DNA of 64,000 bases from Hahella sp. HNIBRBA332 (GTDB lineage Bacteria; Pseudomonadota; Gammaproteobacteria; Pseudomonadales; Oleiphilaceae): the NCBI RefSeq assembly GCF_030719035.1, contig NZ_CP132203.1, positions 930,001-994,000 of the forward strand, given 5' to 3'. Every line of letters starts with the position of its first letter. The first letter of the stretch is position 1. Under the pieces are notes generated by a model that saw only the letters and a program-made list of their open reading frames with translations, did not search any database and was not told the origin of the DNA. The position numbers and the translations under genes are program-made. Positions 17,801 through 25,730 of the stretch are shown here, piece after piece.

Positions 17801-18250
17801 CGTAGCCTCCACGACGAACTCGGTGCCTTCCACCATTGCGTTTACGTAGGGAGTATCGACTTCAAACCGGTTGACGATGCGGCTGAGAAAGTGTGCGACG
17901 CCTTGCTTGAGCTGCACCCAGAAACTTTCTTTCTCAACGTTGTCGGGAAAGCGCATGATAGCGTTCTGATTCAGGCGCATGTAGGTGTTGTTGCGGAGAT
18001 AAATGGAGGCGCGACTATCCTGGCCCGTGCGCAGAGTGTCTCCTGGACAGAGATACTGCTCAGGCTTTAACGAGGTCCAGGATTGTTGGGGGAATGACTT
18101 TTCCAGCGTTCCCTGGACGGCGATGACTTTGCCCATCCAGTCCGCGCAGGGAGGCGCGGCGACAGAAGCTTCCGACAGCGTCAGGCTAATGGATAATAAT
18201 GCTCCGCATGAAACACGACACAGCAATTGGCCACGCAGCAATAGGCCCAC
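14852..18250 (-). CDS. FecR-domain/TPR protein with C-terminal outer-membrane beta-barrel
   Basis: A 1132-residue exported protein starting at a GTG (18250) with AAGGAG six bases upstream. Order of parts: signal peptide (about 1-31); FecR-like domain (about 45-160, with YLCPGDTLRTG and VEGTEFVVEA); a helical region of TPR repeats (about 220-600, e.g. AWLGLGLTKLRSGDLEGG); then beta-strand-rich sequence to the end. The end contains VDNIFDKN and closes in Phe, as outer-membrane barrels do. Unlike FecR anti-sigma factors it has no cytoplasmic domain, so it may sense or scaffold in the periplasm. The cyclase gene upstream on the same strand suggests a shared pathway. I know no characterised relative. 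Confidence 0.75.
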   Translation of the reverse strand: MGLLLRGQLLCRVSCGALLSISLTLSEASVAAPPCADWMGKVIAVQGTLEKSFPQQSWTSLKPEQYLCPGDTLRTGQDSRASIYLRNNTYMRLNQNAIMRFPDNVEKESFWVQLKQGVAHFLSRIVNRFEVDTPYVNAMVEGTEFVVEATQSGSVTVIEGKVLAFTDTERQRLTQGEQARSDAGAHLRSLKVNTQDTVAWAIYYPPGTVLTELVAISDGAAADALTKAQEMTGRNRPDAALQALREYSNSTTDEPSIKLARAAILLTSGQQQEADDLLRPMQDDQRMGHLALAMKAVLAAVNSQSQQALRLAQDAVTLRADSPSAQLALSYAWQANLNLPEAIAAAERATVSAPHSVIAWTRLAELQLTSGAYSDAKYAAGRATEVSPAHPQAQIAAGFIALFEHKLSDADAHFQSAIKTDPGVPDAWLGLGLTKLRSGDLEGGRNDLEVAVSLSPNNAVLRSYLGRAYFEEKRSDDANEQWLLAKERDPQDPTPYFYEGVNKLFSNDPVGAIEELEQSKQLNRNRAVYRSDGLLQSDSAARSAALARAYGEAGFDQAVLLEGWEALRQDPTSADGHRLLADRYLSQPNHQAARVSELMQAQLWQPITAYPLQPQLYETGLPIVEGLGPSRSGVNEYHPLFLQDGVYGLTNGFVGSDDTWGEDIVVSGLQGPVSASFGQYHYESDGFRNGLDQEQNIYNGLLQWQVHPSISIQLEARKAEKDDHLFKLKTIAPDTDPESRSVDTKTYRVGLASRLDNHNSWLFSAIRQEFEEEQALAAADTFSDRKPRTYEVQYIHTASNFYAQIGAGRASIETKTNIQNPAGYINNDDDITHRNIYTYFGIQPSESVFLLIGATYDNLRLEVERNTFFDFPFPLPDIDISDSATDEIKQWSPKFGVEFTPTEQLTFRLATYRSLKRDIAADRTIEPAHILGFNQLYDDPNGSDIKTYAAAMDYKLGSRFGAGLEAMRRTVDIRPKLLQEEPERPHHEFENYRLYYFGALSSSATLDIAYEYEDQDLEDKQFSSGSIYRVKTHSLPLGVTLYLPRHLSMRMESIYTDQKIKASFASDDQRDFDTHLWTFNIRLDYKLPRRFGELQFGVDNIFDKNKEILNSELDYPGYYPKRFLYSRIQLSF

Positions 18251-18578
18251 GGCGATCTCCTTAACGGGTACCGCAATATTGATGTTCAGGCTGACAACTA
18301 CGTGAGGACAACGCGCCGGATTCAGGAGACAGCTTCCGGCAAGCTCAATATCCGCCCAGATAGATGACTATGTTTATATATCGATGCGACTTTAATGATT
18401 GGAATTATCCCTAAGGATTAAATCCGGATACAGAGAAGTCCACCTGTCTTTTGGCTTATTCAACACTCGGAAAAGTGTCGCATAGTCATGTAATAATTCT
18501 GAGAGGATTGTAGCAGTAAATCCAGGCATTAGTGCCGGTAATTCAGTGGAAAAATTCCAATAAACTCATATAAATGGA
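18251..18578. other. 328-base intergenic region between cyclase and FecR-barrel genes
   Basis: AT-rich with no credible gene on either strand. Both flanking genes read leftward, so it probably holds the terminator of the cyclase and the promoter of the barrel gene. I saw no strong hairpin or convincing Crp palindrome. Confidence 0.4.
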
Positions 18579-20618
18579 CTAGACCTTGCTTAATTGGGAA
18601 ACAAATTCCCGTGGGGTATCGTATGTTGACTGTGAGGATATTGCATCACATTGGCGCAGGTAATATTTGCATACGGAATCGGCGCTATTTTCGTGCAGGC
18701 GCGCAAAAAGAGCCCGAGCTTGCGCAATCTCACCCAGATCCAGGTAATGCAGCGCTTGCCGAAACGCGATTTCATTATCATAACTCCAGCTGTCCTGCAT
18801 CAGACTGAATAAGGCGACAGGATGCTGTTTGCCTTGTAGTAGAAATCGTCCCAGGGCGCGTAGAGAGCTGGACTGGATATCAGCGCAGGTCTCACTGATC
18901 AGCGTGTCCGTTCCCAGTAATTTATTGGCGTTTTCGATGCGCGATGTCGTGTTGACAATATCGCCCATCGCCCGGTATTCAAAGTGGTCGGAAGCGCCGA
19001 AATGGCCCAGCACCACCTCGCCGGCGTGCAGGCCGATACGAGTGGGGAGCGGCGAATCCGGATACTGTTGATTGAACAGGTCTATGGACGCGCGCAACGC
19101 CTTCAATGCAGGCTCGATCGTCGTCCAGGTCTTATCGGTAGGTATGTGCGGCCAAAGCGCGATTACGCCATCACCCGCCACATCGGAAATGATGCCGCCA
19201 TGTTGGCGAATTGGCGTGAGCACGGCCTGATAGTAGCTGTCCATAATCTGACTCAGTCGCTCCGGCGGCACGTTTTCGGACAGCGTCGTATACCCTGCGG
19301 CGTCGGTTGCGAGGCACACGCCAAACAGCTTTTGTTGTTGCGGCAGCCCTGGCTGGCTGGCCAGGCGCTTAATTTCATTCGCCGGAATATAGCGACCAAA
19401 GGCCAGCTCCAGACGGCGTTTCTGCTGGTCGATAATCTGCATGCGCCGCCATACTCCATGCAACGCCGCAGCGGGAGTGAGTCCCAGGACGGGCGTCATC
19501 CAGGGAAGCCAGAAATAACTCTGTACGAACAACGCGTACGTCAGCGCCATATAGCCTGCGCCAAGCAAACACAGCATCAGCAACCCGCGTCCGGGGGAGG
19601 CAAGATTGCTCAATATGAACGCCAGTGCGGCGTACAGCAGCGTTACGGCGAACCAGACTCCCAGATGATAACGTACGGCGCTGTTTTCCAGCAGATTGGC
19701 GTAAGCGGTGGCGGCCAGCTCTACGCCACTGATGTCCAAGCCGGTGTCTGGGGTGAAGGGGGTATAAAAGCCATCGCGCTGGTCGGGTTGGTATTCCGCC
19801 GCATAGCCGATGAAGACAGTCGCATCGCGTAGGAGATCGGCGTAATCATCAGGGCGGGCAAGGAGATTCTCCATAAAGATGGTGGGAATAGAGCGGGGCG
19901 GACCATAAAAATTATACAGCTGCGTTGGCCGCAGTTCCTGCAAACGGGCGACGACGGCGCCGCGATCAGGCGCGCGTTGCAGCAGCGCCGCAGCGGGCAT
20001 CGCCCAGCGTGACGGGTTGGCAGGCTGGAGTAGCCAGAAGCGGCTGATTTTGGAAGACACCTTCGGCAGTGCAAAAGGCGCTGTCGTCGCCGCTGCATTC
20101 GCGAAAATGGGGTGCGGTTCGCTGACGCTGTCCGCGACAATGCGGCGGCCATCCACATTGGTGATGCGCCGCATGCTGAAAGCGAACAACGCCACTTTGC
20201 CGCTGCGTGTCATAGCGTCGGCGAAACGTGCGTCCGCCACAGGGTCGCGGGCTTCTCTGAAATAGATGTCGAACGCAATCAAACCGACCTGCTGAGCGTC
20301 CAATGTGTCCACCAGCTCCCCGTAAACTGAACGGGGCCATTCGGTGAGCCGGGCCGGCGTCTGTAAGTACGCTGCGGTGTTTTCCGTAATGGCGACCACT
20401 GCCACTTTAGGAGGAGGGGACCTCTCTCCACGCAGATGAAACAGCGTATCCAATCCGAAACCTTCCTCCATGCTCTGACCGACCGGCGTGATCAGGCTGA
20501 GCGCCAAAACCAGGCTCAGCAGCAAGGGCGGCAGCCACAATCTCAAGTGCTGTCGAAGAGGCGGACGGTATCGTGGTTGTTTGGACATCTGATTAATTTT
20601 TACGGAAAAATCACTCAC
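18579..20618 (-). CDS. CHASE2-domain class III adenylate/guanylate cyclase
   Basis: A 679-residue membrane receptor cyclase. After a membrane helix (about 26-45), an extracytoplasmic CHASE2 sensor fills about 50-315. Three helices follow (about 320-390), then a short linker and a class III cyclase domain from about 430 to 610. Metal-binding Asp439 (CLATDAAGY) and Asp483 (GDGVIALW) are present, as is the YRAMGDIVNTTSRIEN block with Asp553 at the base-selecting region. This favours ATP as substrate but is not decisive. It would make cAMP in response to a periplasmic cue. The start is GTG 20618 or ATG 20588. The neighbouring divergent Crp-family gene and the FecR-barrel gene are plausible partners. 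Confidence 0.88.
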   Translation of the reverse strand: MSDFSVKINQMSKQPRYRPPLRQHLRLWLPPLLLSLVLALSLITPVGQSMEEGFGLDTLFHLRGERSPPPKVAVVAITENTAAYLQTPARLTEWPRSVYGELVDTLDAQQVGLIAFDIYFREARDPVADARFADAMTRSGKVALFAFSMRRITNVDGRRIVADSVSEPHPIFANAAATTAPFALPKVSSKISRFWLLQPANPSRWAMPAAALLQRAPDRGAVVARLQELRPTQLYNFYGPPRSIPTIFMENLLARPDDYADLLRDATVFIGYAAEYQPDQRDGFYTPFTPDTGLDISGVELAATAYANLLENSAVRYHLGVWFAVTLLYAALAFILSNLASPGRGLLMLCLLGAGYMALTYALFVQSYFWLPWMTPVLGLTPAAALHGVWRRMQIIDQQKRRLELAFGRYIPANEIKRLASQPGLPQQQKLFGVCLATDAAGYTTLSENVPPERLSQIMDSYYQAVLTPIRQHGGIISDVAGDGVIALWPHIPTDKTWTTIEPALKALRASIDLFNQQYPDSPLPTRIGLHAGEVVLGHFGASDHFEYRAMGDIVNTTSRIENANKLLGTDTLISETCADIQSSSLRALGRFLLQGKQHPVALFSLMQDSWSYDNEIAFRQALHYLDLGEIAQARALFARLHENSADSVCKYYLRQCDAISSQSTYDTPREFVSQLSKV

Positions 20619-20688
20619 TAGCGCGTAACATATAAAACATAGCCGGGGACGGCGTAATAAGAAAAAATGATGTCGGAGCTAATACAGT

Positions 20689-21339
20689 ATGAGTCTTTTA
20701 TCGCAGATTCCACTTTTCTCCGGGTTCGACGCTGAACAACTCCAGCAATTGGAAAAGCACGCTGTTTTTCGGTGTTTCCAGAAAAACAGCATTGTCATTA
20801 CGGAAGGCGACCACAGCGACTCCCTTTATATCATCGTCTCCGGACGGGTCAGAGTGTTCTGTAGCGATGAGAACGGCAAGGAGGTCATTTTAAACGACCT
20901 TAAAGCCGGCGAATATTTTGGAGAACTGGCCTTATTTGATGACAAAGAACGCTCGGCTTCGGTGATGGCCACCGAACCATGCCGCTTTCTGATGCTAAGC
21001 AAATCCAGTCTGTTGGAAGGGTTCAGGCAGACGCCCGAACTTGCCTACAACCTGATTATCCACCTCACCCAGCGCGTGCGCGCTCTCACCCATAATGTGA
21101 AAAATCTGGCGTTGATGGATGTCTATGGCCGGGTCGCCAGCACTTTGTTGCAGCTATCGGAGCGCAAAGGCGACCGCCTGATTACGGAGATTCCTCTGAC
21201 GCAGCAGGAAATCGCCAACCGGGTCGGCGCCAGTCGGGAAATGGTCTCGCGCATCATGAAGGATCTTGAGATTGGCGGGTATATCAAAGTGGAGAAAAAG
21301 AAAATCGTCATTAACGACGCGCTGCCAGCCCATTATTGA
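20689..21339 (+). CDS. Crp/Fnr-family transcriptional regulator with cAMP-binding residues
   Basis: A 216-residue regulator. A cyclic-nucleotide-binding beta roll (about 10-125) is followed by the dimer helix and a winged helix with LTQQEIANRVGASREMVSRI (about 169-188). The phosphate-binding cassette reads FGELAL-(5)-RSA (77-90). Gly78, Glu79, Arg88 and Ser89 are the residues that hold cAMP in Crp, so a true nucleotide binder is likely. No Fnr-type cysteine cluster is present. It is divergent from the cyclase gene with about 70 bases between, which suggests that it reads the cyclase's product and possibly controls that intergenic promoter. Confidence 0.85.
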   Translation: MSLLSQIPLFSGFDAEQLQQLEKHAVFRCFQKNSIVITEGDHSDSLYIIVSGRVRVFCSDENGKEVILNDLKAGEYFGELALFDDKERSASVMATEPCRFLMLSKSSLLEGFRQTPELAYNLIIHLTQRVRALTHNVKNLALMDVYGRVASTLLQLSERKGDRLITEIPLTQQEIANRVGASREMVSRIMKDLEIGGYIKVEKKKIVINDALPAHY

Positions 21340-21364
21340 GTTGGCGCGCGCCACGCCTTACTGG

Positions 21365-21676
21365 CTATTGCGTCACGAGTGGGGCGGCTATCTTTTTGTT
21401 TTGCGCCCATAACTCAAGAATGGCCTCGTCGCTGATTAGCGGCGGGTAGTGCAGATAGTCGCTGGATAGGGCGACTGGACGGACGCCGGGCTGGGCGCCT
21501 TGATTTGCTCCAGAAATGCGGTCCTTGCCAAATACCGGGTTCTGCGCCGGAGGGGCGTCCTGAGCCAATGCAGGATGTTTGTCGTCATTCATGGACATCC
21601 TTTCAAAGGCGATGCTGGCGGCGACGGCGCAGCAGAGGGCGACGGCGACCAGTGGCGCATCAATATAGACTTTCAT
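21365..21676 (-). CDS. hypothetical membrane-anchored small protein
   Basis: A 103-residue protein with one N-terminal hydrophobic helix (about 7-25), then a polar, Pro/Gln/Asn-rich extracytoplasmic part. Residues 72-95 (YLHYPPLISDEAILELWAQN) look the most conserved-like. No family was recognised. It is convergent with the Crp-family gene, 25 bases from its stop. The helix may be an uncleaved anchor or a signal peptide ending near AASIA. Confidence 0.45.
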   Translation of the reverse strand: MKVYIDAPLVAVALCCAVAASIAFERMSMNDDKHPALAQDAPPAQNPVFGKDRISGANQGAQPGVRPVALSSDYLHYPPLISDEAILELWAQNKKIAAPLVTQ

Positions 21677-21751
21677 AGGGCGGCTCTTTTTGTAGTTGCT
21701 ACTACTCTCGGAGGTTGAGATTCCGGATCAGCTTTGAAATTGCAATAGCTA

Positions 21752-22067
21752 TTAGACCAGCGGACGGAACAATCCTCTGTAACACAATGCGCTTTCAATT
21801 TGTGGAAAATTCACTAACCGACCGTCCTCGCGAAGCATCTCCACCGTAACTCCGGCGCAGGCGCTTTGGTTGAACTCACCCGCTTCCCGGATACTGCCGG
21901 CTAGTCGCAAGGGGCCTGTCCAGGAGCCGCGAACGCGGCGGTTGGCCCTCTGTATTAAATATAGTCCATTTCTGAGAGGGTAGGACTGTTATTGTGAAAA
22001 TTCCGGTGTTTTTCTTGGGGGCGACTATTCGGAAAATGGAATGCTCTTTGGCGAAAGACGTGGTCAT
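21752..22067 (-). pseudogene. possible frameshifted remnant of a small gene
   Basis: The 527-base gap before the next gene holds two minus-strand frames that look like pieces of one. An ATG at 22067 opens MTTSFAKEHSIFRIVAPK and following residues. A second frame from 21988 to the stop at 21752 lacks a good start and reads NGLYLIQRANRRV and later VTVEMLREDGRLVNFPQ, which has the texture of real protein. Joining them needs one frameshift near 21990. No homologue comes to mind and no ribosome site was seen, so this is weak. The rest of the gap up to 22203 shows nothing else. Confidence 0.22.
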
Positions 22068-22203
22068 CAGCTAAAACTCATAGAAGCGCTGATAAAAACA
22101 GAAGGATGAATGGGCTGGAGTTGAATCGCGGGACTGCTAAAATCCAGAATGTCGCGCTACGAGCATTGAGCGAACAACATCGCTAGAATCCACAGGAGAC
22201 GCT

Positions 22204-23031
22204 ATGAAGAATGTTGATGCCAAAGTAGTAGAGGATTTCGGAAATGAATGGGGCGCATACCCTCAGGATGAGGTAGCTCAATGCTCTCTCGAAAAAGCTT
22301 TTAATCAATACTTCGATATCTTTCCCTTTAATCTCCTCGATAAAAACGCAGCCGGCTTCGACATGGGGTGCGGAAGCGGTAGGTGGGCAAGTTTTGTCGC
22401 TCCGCGCGTAGGTAGTCTGACTTGCATTGACCCCAGTGAAAAGGCGTTGGGCGTCGCTAGGAAGAAATTATCTAGATACAGCAATGTCAGCTATGAGTGC
22501 GCGCCGGTCGATGGCGTTTCTATTGAGCCTGGGAGCCAGGATTTCGGATATTGTCTGGGGGTGTTGCATCACATTCCTGATACGGAAAGTGGAATAAAGT
22601 CCTGTTCCGAGTTGCTAAAAAGCGGCGCTCCATTTTTGTTGTATCTTTATTATAACTTTGAAAACAGAGGGGTAGCCTTTAAGTTGCTATGGCGAGTCTC
22701 TGATGTGATCAGAAAGTTTATTTCCAGCCTGCCATTTGCTGCTAAGAAGCCTCTTTCTACTTGTATCGCTGCTCTAGTCTATTTTCCTTTTGCAAGAGCT
22801 GCTCTGTGCTTCGAAAAGCTGGGCTTTGAAGTGGAGAGAATGCCTTTGTCTGATTACCGTGGTAAAGAGTTCTACTATATGAAAACGGACGCTCTGGATC
22901 GGTTTGGAACTAGGCTTGAGAAGAGGTTTAGCCGTGAGGACATCACAAAGATGCTGGAGAGGAACGGCTTTCGTGACGTTAAGTTTTCTCCCAACATGCC
23001 ATACTGGGTGTGTTTGGCATTTAGAAAGTAA
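22204..23031 (+). CDS. class I SAM-dependent methyltransferase
   Basis: A 275-residue methyltransferase with motif I FDMGCGSGRW (about 52-61), the acidic end of strand 2 in LTCIDPSEKALGVAR and the post-motif segment FGYCLGVLHHIPDTESGI. These are features of small-molecule methyltransferases (Methyltransf_11/25 type). Residues 175-205 are hydrophobic and may contact a lipid-like substrate. A CAGGAG box precedes the ATG. Base composition is AT-richer than the surroundings, suggesting transfer. It stands alone and is followed by a terminator. The substrate is unknown. Confidence 0.82.
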   Translation: MKNVDAKVVEDFGNEWGAYPQDEVAQCSLEKAFNQYFDIFPFNLLDKNAAGFDMGCGSGRWASFVAPRVGSLTCIDPSEKALGVARKKLSRYSNVSYECAPVDGVSIEPGSQDFGYCLGVLHHIPDTESGIKSCSELLKSGAPFLLYLYYNFENRGVAFKLLWRVSDVIRKFISSLPFAAKKPLSTCIAALVYFPFARAALCFEKLGFEVERMPLSDYRGKEFYYMKTDALDRFGTRLEKRFSREDITKMLERNGFRDVKFSPNMPYWVCLAFRK

Positions 23032-23162
23032 GCTAAACCATCTATGGATGGTCGGCTATGCGTTCAAAGCAGAGTCGTTAGGTTGGCTTGTCCATTCTGA
23101 ATAGAGTTGGTGTGGCTGATGTTGCTAAAAATAATGACCATCGACTGCTTTGTGGCCTAATG

Positions 23163-23190
23163 GCCGCCCTGCATTGGGCGGCTTTGTTTT
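23163..23190 (+). terminator. terminator after the methyltransferase gene
   Basis: Seven-base-pair stem GCCGCCC/GGGCGGC with a six-base loop, then a T-rich tail, about 130 bases beyond the stop. The remaining gap up to 23505 is AT-rich and shows no gene. Confidence 0.75.
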
Positions 23191-23505
23191 AGTGCTGATT
23201 TATCTGGTATATGTTTAAAAAACGAAATCGACAATTGTATTGAGGCTAAAATTCTTCAATAGGCCTATCAAGCGCTGCGGGATTAAATAGCCTGTGGGTC
23301 AGGGGTGGGGCAATGTGCAAAATTTGTGATCCGCTTGTCTGTGTGCTGACATTAAAGGGAGTATGTTGCTTGTAAAGGGACTACAAGTTGAATTGGGCCT
23401 GTTCTATCAGGCGTGAGCCGAAGGTAGGTAAAGACTCCAATACATCAGCGAGGATGTGTTCACTTTAGCTTGCTTCGGATAACTGCTTTGAGATGTACAG
23501 AAATC

Positions 23506-24171
23506 ATGAGCGAACCGCAATTCGACTGTGTCGAGCAAATAGGAGCCGCCTTGGCGGCGCATTGGTATAACGCCCTTGCAATAGAAATCAGTCCGGGACA
23601 GCTGGTATCTCGCTTGTTGGCCACTGGCGACGATGTGGAGATGTGTCTGGGAGGGTTTGAGTGGATTTGTGATGGTGAGGAAAGGGCGGCCCTGATCGGA
23701 CTGCCCGATAAAGATCCTCATGGCGCGAAGATAGCCTTACCGGAGAGCATTGATGACGGTCATCACTGCCTTTTTATTCTCAATCTGGCGGCGTTAATCG
23801 CCAACAAAATCGGCGTTTCCGACGACTTCACTGCGCTACAGGATTCTCAAATCACCGACGACCTGATCGCGATGCTGAAAACCGCGATTGAGTACGAAAT
23901 GCTGCATTCCCTTGGCGACGTTAAGCGACAACTGGAGCAGGGCGGCGTGAAGTTCTCTGCTGACGCAGTGGTCGGCGTATACCGCCACGATGAACTGACC
24001 CCCACCACTCTTGAAGACTACGCCAATGGCCCGGAACAACTGGAATTCTGCTCCCACAAAATCGCCCCGGAACATGTACTGGAAATAGTGGCCGACGCCT
24101 TCTACCGGTCTGACGAGAGAAAGACATGGCTGAAACAAGGCGGACTGTTTGTAGTGGAATGTGAACTGTGA
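23506..24171 (+). CDS. hypothetical soluble protein
   Basis: A 221-residue acidic soluble protein. I placed the start at the ATG 23506; the frame can be opened at a TTG at 23470, but that extension looks unrelated. Segments such as ALPESIDDGHHCLFILNLAAL and a long central helix (about 125-160) are visible. There is no signal peptide, membrane segment or known motif. No operon partner is apparent. Coding quality is good (GC-rich third positions). Confidence 0.6.
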   Translation: MSEPQFDCVEQIGAALAAHWYNALAIEISPGQLVSRLLATGDDVEMCLGGFEWICDGEERAALIGLPDKDPHGAKIALPESIDDGHHCLFILNLAALIANKIGVSDDFTALQDSQITDDLIAMLKTAIEYEMLHSLGDVKRQLEQGGVKFSADAVVGVYRHDELTPTTLEDYANGPEQLEFCSHKIAPEHVLEIVADAFYRSDERKTWLKQGGLFVVECEL

Positions 24172-24230
24172 CTGATTGAGTCAAGCGGCCAGAGTCAATC
24201 TCAGCTGCAGTGTGAGGCCCGCTCTTATGG

Positions 24231-24704
24231 TCACCTACGGATACCTTCTCTGTGAGTTAGCTTCTTTTTATAAAGATCAAAAATAAACGCGATGCTGTGG
24301 GTTTCATAGCCTGTCTGTGCGCCTGTCTCGATGAACCACTCTTGCAGTTTTGGGAGCGCTTCTTCCTTTAACAGTGAGCTCGAAATGGATAAATATTCCT
24401 TTGGCAGTGCAGTCAAAGTGATTGTCCATTTCGGCTCATATAAACCTTGCTCGATAAACTTATTAGGCGATGAATGGCGAGTACGAAGGCGAGAATACGT
24501 GGCTTTCAGGATGGTGACAGGCTCTTGCATACGGAGCCTGTAGCGATAGGAGCTTAGTGAGTACTCGTCTCCGAACCTAAAAATCGCCGATAACTCGCTA
24601 TATTGAGGTACATCGATAAGAGCCTCCGATAAAGCTTTGCTGTTTAACGGAAAGGCATGATCTTTGGGTATTTTATATCTCAATTGGGTGGGAATCTGAT
24701 TCAC
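24231..24704 (-). CDS. hypothetical protein, orphan
   Basis: A 157-residue basic protein with GTG start and no clear ribosome site. It contains alternating strands (SSYRYRLRMQEPVTILKATY, then EPKWTITLTALP) and a C-terminal Lys-rich helix. No motif was recognised. AT-rich codon use differs from neighbours, and together with the adjacent tRNA genes this could mark transferred DNA. Confidence that it is expressed is moderate. Confidence 0.45.
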   Translation of the reverse strand: MNQIPTQLRYKIPKDHAFPLNSKALSEALIDVPQYSELSAIFRFGDEYSLSSYRYRLRMQEPVTILKATYSRLRTRHSSPNKFIEQGLYEPKWTITLTALPKEYLSISSSLLKEEALPKLQEWFIETGAQTGYETHSIAFIFDLYKKKLTHREGIRR

Positions 24705-24895
24705 TGCTAATTAAATCTGGCGGGTAAACGACCTGAGATAATAAAGTGAAATGAGCCGCTTGTGTATTGGGCTAGGGTTATTTTCGAACAACAGATGAGC
24801 GCTTGTCTTAATTTCAAGAACATTTGCCGCAGCAAGGCAGGATTTAAATGGGCCGCCCACCCGCATACGACCGCCAAGGTCGTTTTTCAGGCAAT

Positions 24896-24920
24896 AAAAA
24901 AGCCAGCTAAAAAGCTGGCT
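24896..24920 (-). terminator. terminator of initiator tRNA copy 1
   Basis: Eight-base-pair perfect stem (AGCCAGCT/AGCTGGCT) with a four-base loop. Read leftward it is followed by five T. It lies ten bases beyond the CCA end of the tRNA. Confidence 0.85.
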
Positions 24921-24930
24921 TTAAGAATGC

Positions 24931-25007
<77 letters not shown>

Positions 25008-25021
25008 ACAACGAGGTGCGT

Positions 25022-25050
25022 ATACTAAAGATCGGATTGGCGTACGTCAA
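25022..25050 (-). promoter_or_regulatory. sigma-70 promoter of initiator tRNA copy 1
   Basis: On the minus strand, TTGACG (25050-25045), a 17-base spacer and TAGTAT (25027-25022), ending 14 bases before the tRNA 5' end. Confidence 0.8.
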
Positions 25051-25324
25051 TGGTAAATTCCAAAAAACTTTTGAGAAATCGCTATTTATCGACGAGCTTG
25101 GGGCGGGGGCCTGAATGAAGCGCTTCTCGTGGCGCAAAAACTTGGAAGGAATTGTTTGCGGACTCTCTCCTGGGTAAACGCCTGCATCCAAAGGTGAATG
25201 CCCGCTCTAAGGTTAATAAGCCCAATGCCATTGAGCTTTAAAGCGCAGGTTGCAGGGCGGATAGTACATGGACGGGCCGGCCATCAGGATAAGCCTGCCA
25301 AAGCTATTTTTCAGGCAATAAAAA

Positions 25325-25348
25325 AGCCCGATATAAAATCGAGCTTTT
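25325..25348 (-). terminator. terminator of initiator tRNA copy 2
   Basis: Eight-base stem with one mismatch (AGCCCGAT with ATCGAGCT). Read leftward it is followed by a run of T. It is placed like the terminator of copy 1. Confidence 0.65.
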
Positions 25349-25356
25349 AGGAATGC

Positions 25357-25433
<77 letters not shown>

Positions 25434-25447
25434 ACAACGAGGTGCGT

Positions 25448-25476
25448 ATACTAAAGACCTTGTTTGCATCCGTCAA
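25448..25476 (-). promoter_or_regulatory. sigma-70 promoter of initiator tRNA copy 2
   Basis: On the minus strand, TTGACG (25476-25471), a 17-base spacer and TAGTAT (25453-25448), the same layout as copy 1. Confidence 0.8.
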
Positions 25477-25730
25477 CCCCTTGTAGAAAAAAGTTAACGG
25501 GGCGGTCAAATATTGCGCTGAGTTGGGTGCCAGTGCGAACAATTTCTGGATGTTTGACTATTATTTAGCTCAAGCGTGGGAGTTTAGGCGTTGATCGTCT
25601 CTTTGCATCGGCGAAGCAAACGTCAATGTTTCGTATAGTGGCCTGGACTCAGGTCTTGAGAGCTAATAATAAATCAATGAATTCAAGAAATGGCCCGATG
25701 GGGCATTTGAGAGAGTGAGTCAGAACTTCG

